Source: JAJPKK01 sp963702755 | GTDB taxonomy: Bacteria > Pseudomonadota > Alphaproteobacteria > Rhizobiales > Xanthobacteraceae | Assembly (NCBI GenBank): GCA_963702755.1 | Contig: CAVPDZ010000018.1 | Coordinates: forward strand, 1-64,000 | Direction of reading: 5' to 3' | DNA: 64,000 bases | Part shown: in pieces, positions 9,963 through 18,455 of the stretch | How the letters are laid out: each line of letters begins with the position of its first letter | Position numbering within the stretch: position 1 is the stretch's first letter | Notes under the pieces: model-generated | The model's database searches: none | What the model was told of the DNA's origin: nothing | What the model saw: the letters and a program-made list of their open reading frames with translations, nothing else | Made by a program: the position numbers and the translations under genes

Positions 9963-10886
9963 TCAAGCCGAGGGACCGCCGGCGCGAAGCGCCAGGATGT
10001 CGGCGATCGCACGGTTGAGCGGGGTCGGCACGCCGAGTTCGCGGCCCAACGCGACGACGGCGCCCGACAGCCAATTTACTTCCAGCCGGTTGCCCCGTTC
10101 GAGATCGTGATGCATCGACGACGTCATGTCGTACGCGACCTGATCCGCGAGGCTTAACCGCTGCTCGGCGTAGTCGGCGGGGAGATCGACGCCGCGGGCC
10201 CGCCCGACCGCGACCACCTCGCGCATGACATCGAGCAGGAAGGCGCGGGTCTGGGGATTCGCTCGGATCGGTCCGATGGTGGTGCGCATCGTGGTCGTGG
10301 TGCCGGAGAGACCGACCAGAAACACAAACTTCTCCCAGATCTCGCGGCGGATATGTGGGCTGAGTTCGGCCTTGATGCCGCCGCGCAGGCAGAGGTCAAG
10401 AAATTGTCGCGCGCGCAATGACGACGTGCCGTCGAATTCGCCAAACACCATGCGCTCGAGCGGACCGGTGCGGGCGATGACGCCAGGCCGGGCAATCGAG
10501 GTCGCGACATAACAGACGCCGCCCATCACCCGCGGGGCGCCGAATGCACGCACCATGTCGTCGTCTTTGAGAACGCCGTTCTGAAACGAGATCACGGTGG
10601 TGTTGGGCCCGACTATCGGCCGGATCTGATCGATCGCAGCCTCTGTGTCCCACAATTTGACGGCAAACAGCACGAGATCGACGACGCCGATCCGGGCGGG
10701 ATCGTCAACGGCGTTGACGCGCGGGAGGTGGAGATCGGCGCCGCCGCCTTCGATCGCGAGGCCGCGCTCCCGCATCGCCGCCAAATGGGCGCCGCGCGCG
10801 ACAAAGGTTACGTCCGCACCGCCATTCGCGAGCCGCGCACCGAAGTAGCCGCCAACGCCGCCGGAGCCCATCACCGCAATCTTCAC
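9963..10886 (-). CDS. 2-dehydropantoate 2-reductase family protein (PanE/ApbA fold)
   Basis: 307 residues. The N-terminal NADP-binding Rossmann fold has GSGGVGGYFGARLANGG; LFAVKLWDT and ISFQNGVLKDD match the substrate-facing loops; the C-terminal helical domain has the catalytic-lysine region EIWEKFVFLVGLSG and RLEVNWLSG. Family members reduce ketopantoate to pantoate using NADPH, but many act on other 2-oxo acids in catabolic operons. Here the operon context (nitronate monooxygenase, enolase-superfamily enzyme, IclR control) favours a catabolic oxo-acid reductase over pantothenate synthesis. Confidence 0.88.
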   Translation of the reverse strand: MKIAVMGSGGVGGYFGARLANGGADVTFVARGAHLAAMRERGLAIEGGGADLHLPRVNAVDDPARIGVVDLVLFAVKLWDTEAAIDQIRPIVGPNTTVISFQNGVLKDDDMVRAFGAPRVMGGVCYVATSIARPGVIARTGPLERMVFGEFDGTSSLRARQFLDLCLRGGIKAELSPHIRREIWEKFVFLVGLSGTTTTMRTTIGPIRANPQTRAFLLDVMREVVAVGRARGVDLPADYAEQRLSLADQVAYDMTSSMHHDLERGNRLEVNWLSGAVVALGRELGVPTPLNRAIADILALRAGGPSA

Positions 10887-10927
10887 CAGGATGTCTCCTC
10901 GGCTCGGCCCGCGAGCCTCCGATTGGC

Positions 10928-11803
10928 TCAGCCCACGAGCCTCAGAACGGAGTCATCATATCGCTTCGACCCGAGATTCCCATCGGCGAAGATGCCGTGA
11001 TCGGCGACCCAGTGGATCATGTCGTTGAAGACTTCCCTGGTGTACGGCTCGAACACGATGCGCTCGCCCGGACCCCAGCGCCTCGTATCCATCTGGGCGT
11101 GCCAACGGACCGGAAACTCCTTCTTGTAGTAGTGGGTGTAGAGTTCGGGTCGCTGATCGATGTCGCGCTGGGCGCGTTTGAGGCCGCGCGCATATTTTCT
11201 CAAGTCCTCGATGTCCGGATCGCCATGCACCATCATCGCCATCATGAACGTCGTGTCGATGATCTTCCGGAATCCGAGTTGCTCGGCGAAATAATAGGGT
11301 CCGCTGAAGAGGTGCACCGCCGGGACTTTGCGCTCGAGCAAGAGCTCCATTCGGCGGAACAACAAGCCGTCGTTGAAGGACAGGTTGATTTCTGCCGGCT
11401 TGAGATATTGCTCCAGCGCCTGAACGGTCGAGTAATGGCTGCCGGATTGGTAGCCGACCGAGATCGGCACGCCGGCGAGTTGCTCGGGCGAGGTTATCGC
11501 CGATTCAGGCGCAACGAAGATGCCGGCCGGACTGACCGAATAAAGCTCGCCGAACAGCTTGCCGTGACCTGACGAGGCGGCGACCCCGATGGTCCAGTGG
11601 CAGGCGCAGCTGACGTCCGCCTTGCGTCCCGCCTCGATCGATTGGAACGCACCCACTTTGGTGGCGGTGTTGTGCTGTTGACCATCGCTCGATTGCACGA
11701 GCTCGCGGAAAATGTAGTCGAGCCCCTCGTCCCTGAAGTAGCCCTTTTCCTCGGCGACCCATTCTTGCAGTCGAAAGTGCGGTTCGATGATGAACTTCGG
11801 CAT
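10928..11803 (-). CDS. NMT1/THI5-like (TauA/SsuA-fold) protein without signal peptide
   Basis: 291 residues from ATG 11803, which has AGGAGG about 7 bases upstream. A periplasmic-binding-protein type 2 fold: LQEWVAEEKGYFRDEGLD, then SCACHWTIGVAASSGHGKLF, then LAGVPISVGYQSGSHYSTVQ. No signal peptide or lipobox precedes the fold, and no permease or ATPase gene is nearby, so an ordinary ABC import role is doubtful. Proteins of this fold include cytoplasmic decarboxylases such as 4,5-dihydroxyphthalate decarboxylase; such a role is possible here but unproven. It is paralogous to the protein at 12804-13719. Confidence 0.8.
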   Translation of the reverse strand: MPKFIIEPHFRLQEWVAEEKGYFRDEGLDYIFRELVQSSDGQQHNTATKVGAFQSIEAGRKADVSCACHWTIGVAASSGHGKLFGELYSVSPAGIFVAPESAITSPEQLAGVPISVGYQSGSHYSTVQALEQYLKPAEINLSFNDGLLFRRMELLLERKVPAVHLFSGPYYFAEQLGFRKIIDTTFMMAMMVHGDPDIEDLRKYARGLKRAQRDIDQRPELYTHYYKKEFPVRWHAQMDTRRWGPGERIVFEPYTREVFNDMIHWVADHGIFADGNLGSKRYDDSVLRLVG

Positions 11804-11826
11804 TGGCAGTCCTCCTTCGAGGTGGT

Positions 11827-12807
11827 TCACGACGCGGTGACAAAGCGCGGCAGCTTTCGCGCCAGGATTTCGTTGGCTTCGTGCGCGATGCGCGTGACGA
11901 CATCGGCGGCCGGCGGGATGTCGTGGATCAATCCGGCATCTTGACCCATCGAGAGCGGGCCCTCATCGATGTCGCCGGTTTCGCGCGCCGCCTGGAGCTT
12001 CGCTCTTGCTTCGGCCCGCGACTGCCGCAGCGCCCATTCGCGACCTGCCCAGCGTTCGATGAAGCGATTGCGTCGCGAGCGCGTCATGGCGCCGGGCCAG
12101 ACCAGCCCCGCGGCGATATCGGGAATTTCCGACAACTGCGTGTCGTGCCCGTCGCTATCGACAATGGCTTGCTTGAAATTCGGATGGAGCGGCGATTCCT
12201 CGGTGGCAAGGAAGCGCGTTCCAAGCAGGATGCCGTCAGCGCCGAGCGCGAGAGCCGCAACGAGGCCGCGCCCGTCGGCAAATCCGCCCGCCGCCAAGAC
12301 CGGAATTGGGGAAACGGCATCAACGACCATGGGAATGAGCGGCATGCTCGCCATCCAGCCCACGTGACCGCCGCCCTCGGTGCCCTGCGCGATGATGACA
12401 TCCGCGCCCGCTTCCGCGGCGCGGACGGCCTCCGCTACCGCGCCCGCCATGTGCGTCACCTTGCAGCCCGCACGATGCGCGCGATCGAAATAGCTTTTCA
12501 GATCCTGATCTGGCCGCGCCCAGGCGAACTGCATCACGCTGGGCCGTAGTTCGAGCGCCATTTCGAAGCTGTCGTCGCGAAGGTCGAACAGGAGAAAGTT
12601 CAGGCCGAATGGCTTGTTGGTTTCGCGCCGTATGGCTTCCGTGCGCGCGCGAATTTGCTCCGGCGTCAGATAGTGGCAGCCCAGCGCTCCGAGACCGCCC
12701 GCACGCGAAACGGCGGCGACCAGCGAAGGTGAAGTCGCCGATCCCATGCCGCCGAGCGCGATTGGATGTTCGATGTCGAGCAGGTCGCAGATCGGTGTCC
12801 GGATCAC
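11827..12807 (-). CDS. Nitronate monooxygenase (2-nitropropane dioxygenase family)
   Basis: 326 residues, an FMN-dependent TIM-barrel enzyme. Visible are PICDLLDIEHPIALGGMGS at the N-terminus, DVIIAQGTEGGGHVG (flavin phosphate site with the family histidine) and PVLAAGGFADGRGLVAALAL followed by GADGILLGTRFLATEE. The class oxidises alkyl nitronates such as propionate-3-nitronate to oxo acids, though many members have other flavin-dependent roles. A GTG start (12805-12807) overlaps the stop of the upstream binding-fold gene (GTGA), so the two are translationally coupled. The stop is 23 bases before the next start. Confidence 0.9.
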   Translation of the reverse strand: MIRTPICDLLDIEHPIALGGMGSATSPSLVAAVSRAGGLGALGCHYLTPEQIRARTEAIRRETNKPFGLNFLLFDLRDDSFEMALELRPSVMQFAWARPDQDLKSYFDRAHRAGCKVTHMAGAVAEAVRAAEAGADVIIAQGTEGGGHVGWMASMPLIPMVVDAVSPIPVLAAGGFADGRGLVAALALGADGILLGTRFLATEESPLHPNFKQAIVDSDGHDTQLSEIPDIAAGLVWPGAMTRSRRNRFIERWAGREWALRQSRAEARAKLQAARETGDIDEGPLSMGQDAGLIHDIPPAADVVTRIAHEANEILARKLPRFVTAS

Positions 12808-13719
12808 GTTTCGCTCCCTGAGATCGTGTTCGTAACTGTCAGTTCGCCGATGAGGGGACGAGACTTCTCGAATTGCCGCTCTTTCAGATGCTGATCGAGG
12901 CCCCAGCGCTCGACCTGCTGCATGACTTCGTCGAACTCAGCCTGTGGAACGGGTTCGTAGACGAATCGTTCGCCGCGACTGAATTTGCTGAAATCCCATT
13001 CGCGGTCCTTGAATTCCGCGGGGATCGAGAGCTCCCACAGCGGCAGAAATCTGCCGAGATCGGCATCGAGCGCATCTTCGGCGCGATCGAGCGCCCTGAG
13101 GTAGCGGGCGAGCACATCGGCGGGCATGTCGTCAGGCACCCACCAGATCGTATGGAACGTATCCTCCAGGATCGGGCGCAGGCCAAGCTGCTTGGCCATA
13201 TCGATCTGCGGCGGCAGCAAGCTCGCCGCTTCCACCTCGCCGTCGAGCAGTGCTGAGAGACGCGCTCCAAATCCGCCGACGTTCACGGTTTTGATGTGCT
13301 CCAGCGGCAGGTAGTTCTCCAGCCGATATGGCACGTTGAAGTGGCTTCCCGCGCGCAGCCCGACCGCTATCGGGATATCCTTCAGGTCCTCGGGCTTGCG
13401 TATCGTGCGAGTCCGGGCGAACGAAAATGCCCCACGGCGAAACGCCGTAGCAATCGGGCACGAACTTCCCCATGCCGGCGCTGGCATTGCAGATGCTGCC
13501 CCACGCGCACGCGCCCTGAATAATGGAACGGCCTTCCGCGAACGGCCGATCCTGCGGGCGATCGAAATATTGCAAATCCCGCCAGCTGCTCTGCGTGCCC
13601 CGGAACGTCTTCATGTCGAATTCGACATCGAGTCCCTCGTCGCGGAAGAAGCCTTCCTGCATGGCGACGAAGTCATTGAGGCCCATGCCTTTTGGCGCAA
13701 CGGTCACTTTGACGGACAT
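12804..13719 (-). CDS. NMT1/TauA-fold protein without signal peptide, one frameshift
   Basis: First gene of the leftward operon, from ATG 13719 (MSVKVTVAPKGMGLNDFVAM). Like its paralogue it has GFFRDEGLDVEFD, a cysteine-containing ACAWGSICNASAGMGKF region, and VSPWGIFVRPDS. The frame changes near 13,410 and continues TIRKPEDLKDIPIAVGLRAG to the end; a single-base indel explains it. No signal peptide is present. Two paralogues of this fold in one operon, without transporter partners, suggest subunits of an enzyme or sensing proteins rather than uptake. Expression is presumably controlled by the divergent IclR gene. Confidence 0.78.
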
Positions 13720-13767
13720 GACGCGCTCCCTCGTGTTTCGGGGCTTCCCTTCCTGCCCTTGTGAATT

Positions 13768-13796
13768 ATTGCGTAACACGTACTGTATTGCGTAAT
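13768..13796. promoter_or_regulatory. Direct repeat ATTGCGTAA-N10-ATTGCGTAA, candidate IclR operator
   Basis: Two copies of attgcgtaa (13768-13776 and 13787-13795) lie 19 bases apart in the 130-base gap between the divergent IclR gene and the binding-fold operon. Two helical turns between copies fits binding by a dimer of dimers. Assignment to IclR rests on position. Confidence 0.5.
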
Positions 13797-13849
13797 GGTA
13801 GGTCGTCAAGGCACCTTCCCCGTCGCACGTCACTCGAGCAGCCGTCGTC

Positions 13850-14758
13850 ATGAAGAAAACGCGCAGAAGGAAAATCAAGGCAGCCACGAGGATCGATCGC
13901 GGCGGCGTACAGTCGGTGACAATCGCCGCGAGGATATTGAACACGCTCGCCGCGTTAGGTGGCAGGGTTCCGCTCAAACAGCTCGCCGCCGAGACCGGGC
14001 TGGCGCGGGCCAAGGCTCACCGGTATCTGCGAAGCCTGCGGAACGCCAAACTGGTGTCACAGGAGACGGACACCGCGCTCTATCAACTCGGGCCGCAGGC
14101 CATCGCCATCGGTCTTGCGGCATTGCGCAGCACCAATCCGGTCGCGGAGGTTTGCAACGCGTTGCCCGCGCTGCGCGATGAGATCAATCAGACGGTCACA
14201 GCCGCGGTCTGGAGCGAGACCGGGCCGGTGCTGGTCGCAATGCAGGAGAGCGATCACTGGCTCACCATGAACATCCGGATCGGCTCCAGGCTGCCGATCC
14301 TGACGACAGCGATCGGGCGCACCTTCCTCGCCCATTTGCCCGAGACGGATACGATGCCGCTCGTCACGGCTGAACGGAAGGCGGCGCGGGTACGCGGCAC
14401 AGCGCTGCCCTCGGATCAAGAGATCGAAAGTATGACTCGCGAAATTCGCTCGCGGCGGCTGGCGCGGGTGCCGAGCGCGATCATCCCTGGCATCGATGCA
14501 ATCGCAGCGCCGGTCTTCGATTTCGCCGACAATCTCGTCGCGGTCATATGCGTCGTCGCCAAGGCAGAAGCGAAGATCACTGGCTGGAACGGAAGTGCAG
14601 TGCACGCCATCAACGAGGTGGCCGCGCAAATCTCCGCGCGGCTGGGATTTGTGAATGATCAGCAAAACGCCAAGTGGGATCAGATGGTGGAGCGCCGTAG
14701 TCCATTGGGAATGAGAAAGGTCCCCGACCAAAGGCCGAAATCGAGAAATAGCAACTGA
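13850..14758 (+). CDS. IclR family transcriptional regulator
   Basis: 302 residues. An N-terminal winged helix-turn-helix (VPLKQLAAETGLARAKAHRYLRS trimmed here to its core LAAETGLARAKAHRYL, about residues 45-61) is followed by the IclR ligand-binding domain (GPVLVAMQESDHWLTMNIRI, GSRLPILTTAIGRTFLAHLP, IAAPVFDF). The family usually controls an adjacent catabolic operon and responds to its substrate or product. It is divergent from the five-gene operon and is the obvious local regulator. A basic N-terminal stretch (MKKTRRRKIK) precedes the DNA-binding domain. Confidence 0.92.
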   Translation: MKKTRRRKIKAATRIDRGGVQSVTIAARILNTLAALGGRVPLKQLAAETGLARAKAHRYLRSLRNAKLVSQETDTALYQLGPQAIAIGLAALRSTNPVAEVCNALPALRDEINQTVTAAVWSETGPVLVAMQESDHWLTMNIRIGSRLPILTTAIGRTFLAHLPETDTMPLVTAERKAARVRGTALPSDQEIESMTREIRSRRLARVPSAIIPGIDAIAAPVFDFADNLVAVICVVAKAEAKITGWNGSAVHAINEVAAQISARLGFVNDQQNAKWDQMVERRSPLGMRKVPDQRPKSRNSN

Positions 14759-14798
14759 TAGCGTCGCACCGACGAGAATCCACTCAGGCGCCAACAAA

Positions 14799-14820
14799 AA
14801 GCCCCGGCGGACCGGGGCTT
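14799..14820 (-). terminator. Rho-independent terminator of the Omp25-like gene
   Basis: A perfect 9-bp stem aagccccgg/ccggggctt closes a 4-base loop, and on the minus strand it runs into TTTTTGTTGG. It sits 34 bases after the stop of the leftward outer-membrane protein gene. Confidence 0.8.
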
Positions 14821-14853
14821 GAAGTCGTCGACCGAGATTACGTTCGATGAGTC

Positions 14854-15552
14854 TCAGAACCGATAGTTCAGGCCGACCTTCAGCATCTGGATGTTGCGGC
14901 TCACGCTGACGTTGTCGGCGGCCGGGGCGAACACCGTCGAATTGACGTTCCAGGTGTTGAGGCCGAGGTAGTCGTATTCGATCTTGGCGGACCAGTTCGG
15001 CGTGAAGCCGTATTCGATGCCGGCGCCCACGAGCCAGCCGCTGTTGGTGTTCGATGCCGACACCGCCGCGCCGGTGAGGTTATTGGTCACCGTCGCGCTG
15101 TTGTTGACCCAGCCGCCGCCGGCCTTGCCGTAGAACAGCCAGTTGCCGGACGCGACGCCGAAGCGCGCCGCCAAGGTGGTCACCCAGTTGGTGTTCGCGC
15201 TCGCGGTCACGAACCCGCCGGTCCGCGACGCGTTCAGCGCCGTCGCGTCGAAATCCCACTCGGCGCCGAACACGAAGTTGGAGACCTGGTAGTTGTAGCC
15301 GACCTGGCCGCCGCCGATGAAACCGCTCTTGCTGTCGCTGAGGCTTGCACCGGTGAAGCTGTCGGTCATGGTGCCCGACGCCCAACCGGCCCCGAGATTG
15401 CCGCCGACATAGAAGCCGGTCCAGTTGTAGATGAAGATCGGCGCCGGCGGCGGCATGTAGGGGATGGGCCGGCCGAGATCGGCCGCAGAAGCCCCGTATG
15501 CGCTGGCCAGCAGTGACACAGCCGCGGTGATCGAAATCGAAATGTTGCGCAT
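14854..15552 (-). CDS. Outer-membrane beta-barrel protein, Omp25/Omp31 type
   Basis: 232 residues with a signal peptide (MRNISISITAAVSLLASAYGASA), then the family start ADLGRPIPYMPPPAP and YNWTGFYVGGNLGAGWASG. Alternating hydrophobic strands follow, ending LKVGLNYRF with the C-terminal aromatic residue needed for BAM-mediated insertion. This 8-stranded barrel family is common in Rhizobiales, where several copies act as structural outer-membrane proteins or minor porins. The gene is intact and monocistronic, with its own terminator. Confidence 0.92.
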   Translation of the reverse strand: MRNISISITAAVSLLASAYGASAADLGRPIPYMPPPAPIFIYNWTGFYVGGNLGAGWASGTMTDSFTGASLSDSKSGFIGGGQVGYNYQVSNFVFGAEWDFDATALNASRTGGFVTASANTNWVTTLAARFGVASGNWLFYGKAGGGWVNNSATVTNNLTGAAVSASNTNSGWLVGAGIEYGFTPNWSAKIEYDYLGLNTWNVNSTVFAPAADNVSVSRNIQMLKVGLNYRF

Positions 15553-15741
15553 GTTCCCCCTCCACCCGTTGAGATGCCCCTATTGGCTTAGTGTCCTGAG
15601 GGCGCCGGATGGTTCGAAGGGATTTGCGATTTTGAATCGATTTATCGAGGTGTGACCCGAAAGCCACAAAGCGGTCTGTGCTTTCGCCCGGAAAGCTTCG
15701 ATTCAGGAGCCGAGCGGCTTCAACCTTTCGCTGATCTCGGC

Positions 15742-16356
15742 TCAGGACGGCCGCGCCACGCCTTCGTACATGAAGGTCATCGGCTTCAGGCCTGGCATGT
15801 AATCCATCTCAATTCGCTCGGTGCGGAACCCGGCACCTTCGATCAGGGCCCGGATCGGGCGGTTGAGGTGGCAGCCGCCGCTCAAGCAGCGCCAGGCCGG
15901 CGTCAGGCGATCCTGCCACCAGCGTACCCGCTCGTCGGGTGCCAATCCGTGCTCGACAAACAGCAGCCGGCCGGCCGGCCGCAACACGCGGCGCATTTCG
16001 GCCAGCGCGGCGTCCGCGTGGGGAATGGTGCACAGGGTCCAGGTGGTGAGAACGGTGTCGATGCTGCGGTCATCGAGCGGGATCGATTCCGCCGAGCCTT
16101 GAAGAAAATCGACGGCGATCCGTGGTGCCCGTCGCGAACGGCGTGCCATTGCGATCAGCCGCGCGTTCGGTTCGAGCGCGATGACGTCGTGGACTGCGGC
16201 GCCGTAGAACGGCAGGTTCAATCCCGAGCCGACGCCGATCTCGAGCACGCGTCCTTCGGCTGATCCGACGACGCGCTGGCGGTACGGCACGAAACGGCGA
16301 TTGCGCATGGCAAGATCGCAGACGCGCGGCAGCAACACATCGCCGTAAAACCCCAT
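15742..16356 (-). CDS. Class I SAM methyltransferase, METTL7-like
   Basis: 204 residues. Motif I is VLEIGVGSGLNLPFYG, followed by ALEPNARLIAMARR, then TTWTLCTIPHADAALAEMRR and VLRPAGRLLFVEHG. The tail LTPAWRCLSGGCHLNRPIRAL resembles eukaryotic METTL7/TMT1 (thiol methyltransferases) and their bacterial relatives, so a small thiol or lipid-like acceptor is possible. It starts about 20 bases downstream of the stop of the YdhR-like gene and probably shares its transcript. Confidence 0.82.
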   Translation of the reverse strand: MGFYGDVLLPRVCDLAMRNRRFVPYRQRVVGSAEGRVLEIGVGSGLNLPFYGAAVHDVIALEPNARLIAMARRSRRAPRIAVDFLQGSAESIPLDDRSIDTVLTTWTLCTIPHADAALAEMRRVLRPAGRLLFVEHGLAPDERVRWWQDRLTPAWRCLSGGCHLNRPIRALIEGAGFRTERIEMDYMPGLKPMTFMYEGVARPS

Positions 16357-16376
16357 CGGCCTCCCGCGCCCTCGCG

Positions 16377-16691
16377 CTAGGCCGCCACGCTCACGGTGCC
16401 GTCGCGATTATCCACCATGACCGGCGAATGGAGATATTCGATCTGCGGCGGCGAGCCGTAGCGATCTTCGACCGCCTTTTTCCAATCCGCCGTGTAGACG
16501 CGATCCGCGTCCGCGCGCGACGCCCATACATAGATGCCGCCGGCGCGCTTTCCGTCTTCGCTCATCCAGTAATTCTTGCGCAGGAGGCCGGGCATGCCCT
16601 GATAGCGCGGCGCCGTCTCCCGGAAGACCTTGGTGATGTCAGCCAAGCTGGTCGGCTGAGACAATTGAAAGGTGACGATGGTCACGATCAT
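16377..16691 (-). CDS. YdhR-like small monooxygenase-fold protein
   Basis: 104 residues from ATG 16691, chosen because the conserved fold starts MIVTIVTFQLSQPTSLADI. A ferredoxin-like alpha+beta dimer of the YdhR/ABM type: APRYQGMPGLLRKNYW and GGIYVWASRADADRVY are typical. Such proteins are cofactor-free oxygenases or detoxification proteins of mostly unknown substrate. Directly upstream of the METTL7-like methyltransferase. Confidence 0.78.
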   Translation of the reverse strand: MIVTIVTFQLSQPTSLADITKVFRETAPRYQGMPGLLRKNYWMSEDGKRAGGIYVWASRADADRVYTADWKKAVEDRYGSPPQIEYLHSPVMVDNRDGTVSVAA

Positions 16692-16883
16692 GGTGTCCTC
16701 CGCGTCGGCGAGAGAAAGCGAGTGCGGTGATGCGCTTAACATGAACGATCGTCGGGCCGCCGGCAACAGCGCGCCGCAGGTGCGTGCCCGTTCGCAGAAG
16801 ACGTACTGACGCGTTCGATACGCTCCACTCGCGCTCCGAACGGCGGAATCACGATGAATCGAACGCGGCGCTAGGTCGCCCAG

Positions 16884-17066
16884 CTAGTCATCGCCTTTGT
16901 CGGTGCCGAAGACCTTGCCGGTCGTGGGGTTTACGAGGTGGATGCGCTGACAGGCGAGGCAGGTGACGGTGAAATAGCTGTCTGCTTCGGTCGGGGAGAC
17001 CTCGTCCGCATGCCAGCCTTGAACATTCAAACCCGTCGCCGGGCATCGGTAGACAAAAGACGACAT
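16884..17066 (-). CDS. Small conserved zinc-ribbon-like protein
   Basis: 60 residues, MSSFVYRCPATGLNVQGW..., with C8 in CPATG and a CLAC pair before QRIHLVNPTTGKVFG. The arrangement CP-TG...C-x2-C-x3-H is a small metal-site pattern. Proteins of this length and pattern are frequent in Bradyrhizobium, with no known function. It resembles the protein starting at 31682. Confidence 0.65.
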   Translation of the reverse strand: MSSFVYRCPATGLNVQGWHADEVSPTEADSYFTVTCLACQRIHLVNPTTGKVFGTDKGDD

Positions 17067-17132
17067 TGGGCAAAGCTAGAGGCTGCCTTCGCCGCTTCTT
17101 TGATCCACGTCAACTCGGGAGCCGAACCGTCG

Positions 17133-18116
17133 TCAGGTGTTGCCCATTTGCACGTCGGCAGTCAGTGCCGTGCTGCCGGGTGGGCGGTAGCCTTGCCGCT
17201 CTTCGTCGTGGGGAGCGGGTTGGGCGACGACATGGAATGAACGATCCGCCTCCACCCCGTCGCCGGCCGGCGGCGGATTGAGAGCGGCCAGCGTCGAATC
17301 GAGCCGCATCGCAAGCTCTTCGATCTTCCACAGGACGCGCGGCTCAAGGGTCGAAATCCGCTGCGCCGTTTCCTTGGAGAAGGCATCGATCGCGGCCACC
17401 GATTTGGCGAGCGATTCGGCCGATGTCGACAACCGGGTGTGGTTCGCCTCGGCCGCATCGCTGCGCTGCGACAAGCCGGTCGCGTGCGTCTGGACCGCCG
17501 CCAGCGTCCCGGTGATGGTTCGCAGGTCGTCGCCGGTTTGTTCGTGCGTCGCCATGCTGCGGTCCAACGTCGCTTTGACGTTGGACAATTGCTCCGCCAT
17601 GGCGGTCAGTTCCCGGTTGATGCCTTCCAGCTTGGAGATGATTCGCTGCTCCAGGTCGGCAACCGACTTTTCCAATTCCGACGAGCGCTTCTCGCCCGCC
17701 TCCGCGCGCCGCTCCAATTCCGTCAGGCGCTTCTCGCCGCCATCGGCGCGCTTTTCCAGTTCTCCCGAGCGCTTCTCGACGCCCTCCGCCCGCTTTTCGA
17801 GTTCCGAAGACCGTTGGTCGCCCGCCTCGGCGCGCTTCTCCAACTCCGTGATGCGGTTCTTGAAATCCCGGATCGCCTGGTCGATCGGCTTGAGTGCCGC
17901 AACGAAAGTCTCGCCGATCTTGGTGGCCCGTTGCGCCTCCGCATGCGCGCCGTCGATCAACTCCTCGAAATCGGTCCGCAGCGCCTCCAATTCGCGCGGC
18001 AGCCCGAGCCAGGGTCGCGGTTTGGGCGCGCGGCGCTTCATCCACACGATCCATACCGCCACCACCGCGGCGATCCCGATGAGTGCGTACCCAATATTCA
18101 GTGCGAACGTGCCCAA
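17133..18116 (-). CDS. Membrane-anchored coiled-coil protein with 14-residue repeats
   Basis: 327 residues. One N-terminal transmembrane helix (about residues 8-26, ALIGIAAVVAVWIVW) followed by a basic MKRRAPKPRPW stretch puts the bulk in the cytoplasm. Residues 88-157 are five 14-residue repeats of the form R-x-x-ELEKRAE-x-x-x-K/Q, two heptads each, giving a long parallel coiled coil; a second helical part follows (residues 160-280). The proline-rich C-terminus looks disordered. The build is like RmuC-type or scaffold proteins, but no catalytic domain is seen. Function unknown. Confidence 0.75.
   Translation of the reverse strand: MGTFALNIGYALIGIAAVVAVWIVWMKRRAPKPRPWLGLPRELEALRTDFEELIDGAHAEAQRATKIGETFVAALKPIDQAIRDFKNRITELEKRAEAGDQRSSELEKRAEGVEKRSGELEKRADGGEKRLTELERRAEAGEKRSSELEKSVADLEQRIISKLEGINRELTAMAEQLSNVKATLDRSMATHEQTGDDLRTITGTLAAVQTHATGLSQRSDAAEANHTRLSTSAESLAKSVAAIDAFSKETAQRISTLEPRVLWKIEELAMRLDSTLAALNPPPAGDGVEADRSFHVVAQPAPHDEERQGYRPPGSTALTADVQMGNT
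17646..17855 (-). repeat. Five 42-bp coding repeats in the coiled-coil gene
   Basis: Five consecutive 42-base units encode variants of RSSELEKRAEAGEK. The units differ at about a quarter of positions, so the array is old enough to have diverged but still periodic. Confidence 0.8.
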
Positions 18117-18455
18117 CTTCGTCCCTTTGCGGTCAGATCAAATAGACGGCCCCAGAAATGTCAGTAGACCGACGCGGTTCGTGACTGCAATCCGGCAATT
18201 CAGTGGTCGTGGCGGCAGCGGACACCACGCCTTTTACTCTAACATACTGCGGTGGCAGGGAAATCAATAGAAATGTTAGGAATTTTACCCGCGCCTGATG
18301 TGTGTCGAAGCTTGGGATTCACTTGTCCCACGTGCGGTTATGGACTGGCGCACGGCGGTAGCCCAGCCCCTTCGCCGCGAGCGCATGCTGCTTTCGGATT
18401 TCTGCGGGCCTAAGCGCGTCCACGCCGCCGACCAGTTCAGGCCCACGATCTTGCC
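18117..18455. other. Intergenic stretch without a recognised gene
   Basis: Between the coiled-coil gene and the TetR gene. Open frames exist on both strands but none shows a ribosome-binding site with a family pattern. The segment 18116-18180 should carry the promoter of the coiled-coil gene. Confidence 0.5.

Noticed and set aside
10928..13719. Reading the two NMT1-type genes as parts of a full ABC importer
   Set aside because: No permease or ATPase gene lies within reach, and neither protein has an export signal.
17278..18270. A 330-codon plus-strand frame rich in Ser and Arg
   Set aside because: Mirror of the coiled-coil repeats on the other strand; its periodicity is explained by the minus-strand gene.
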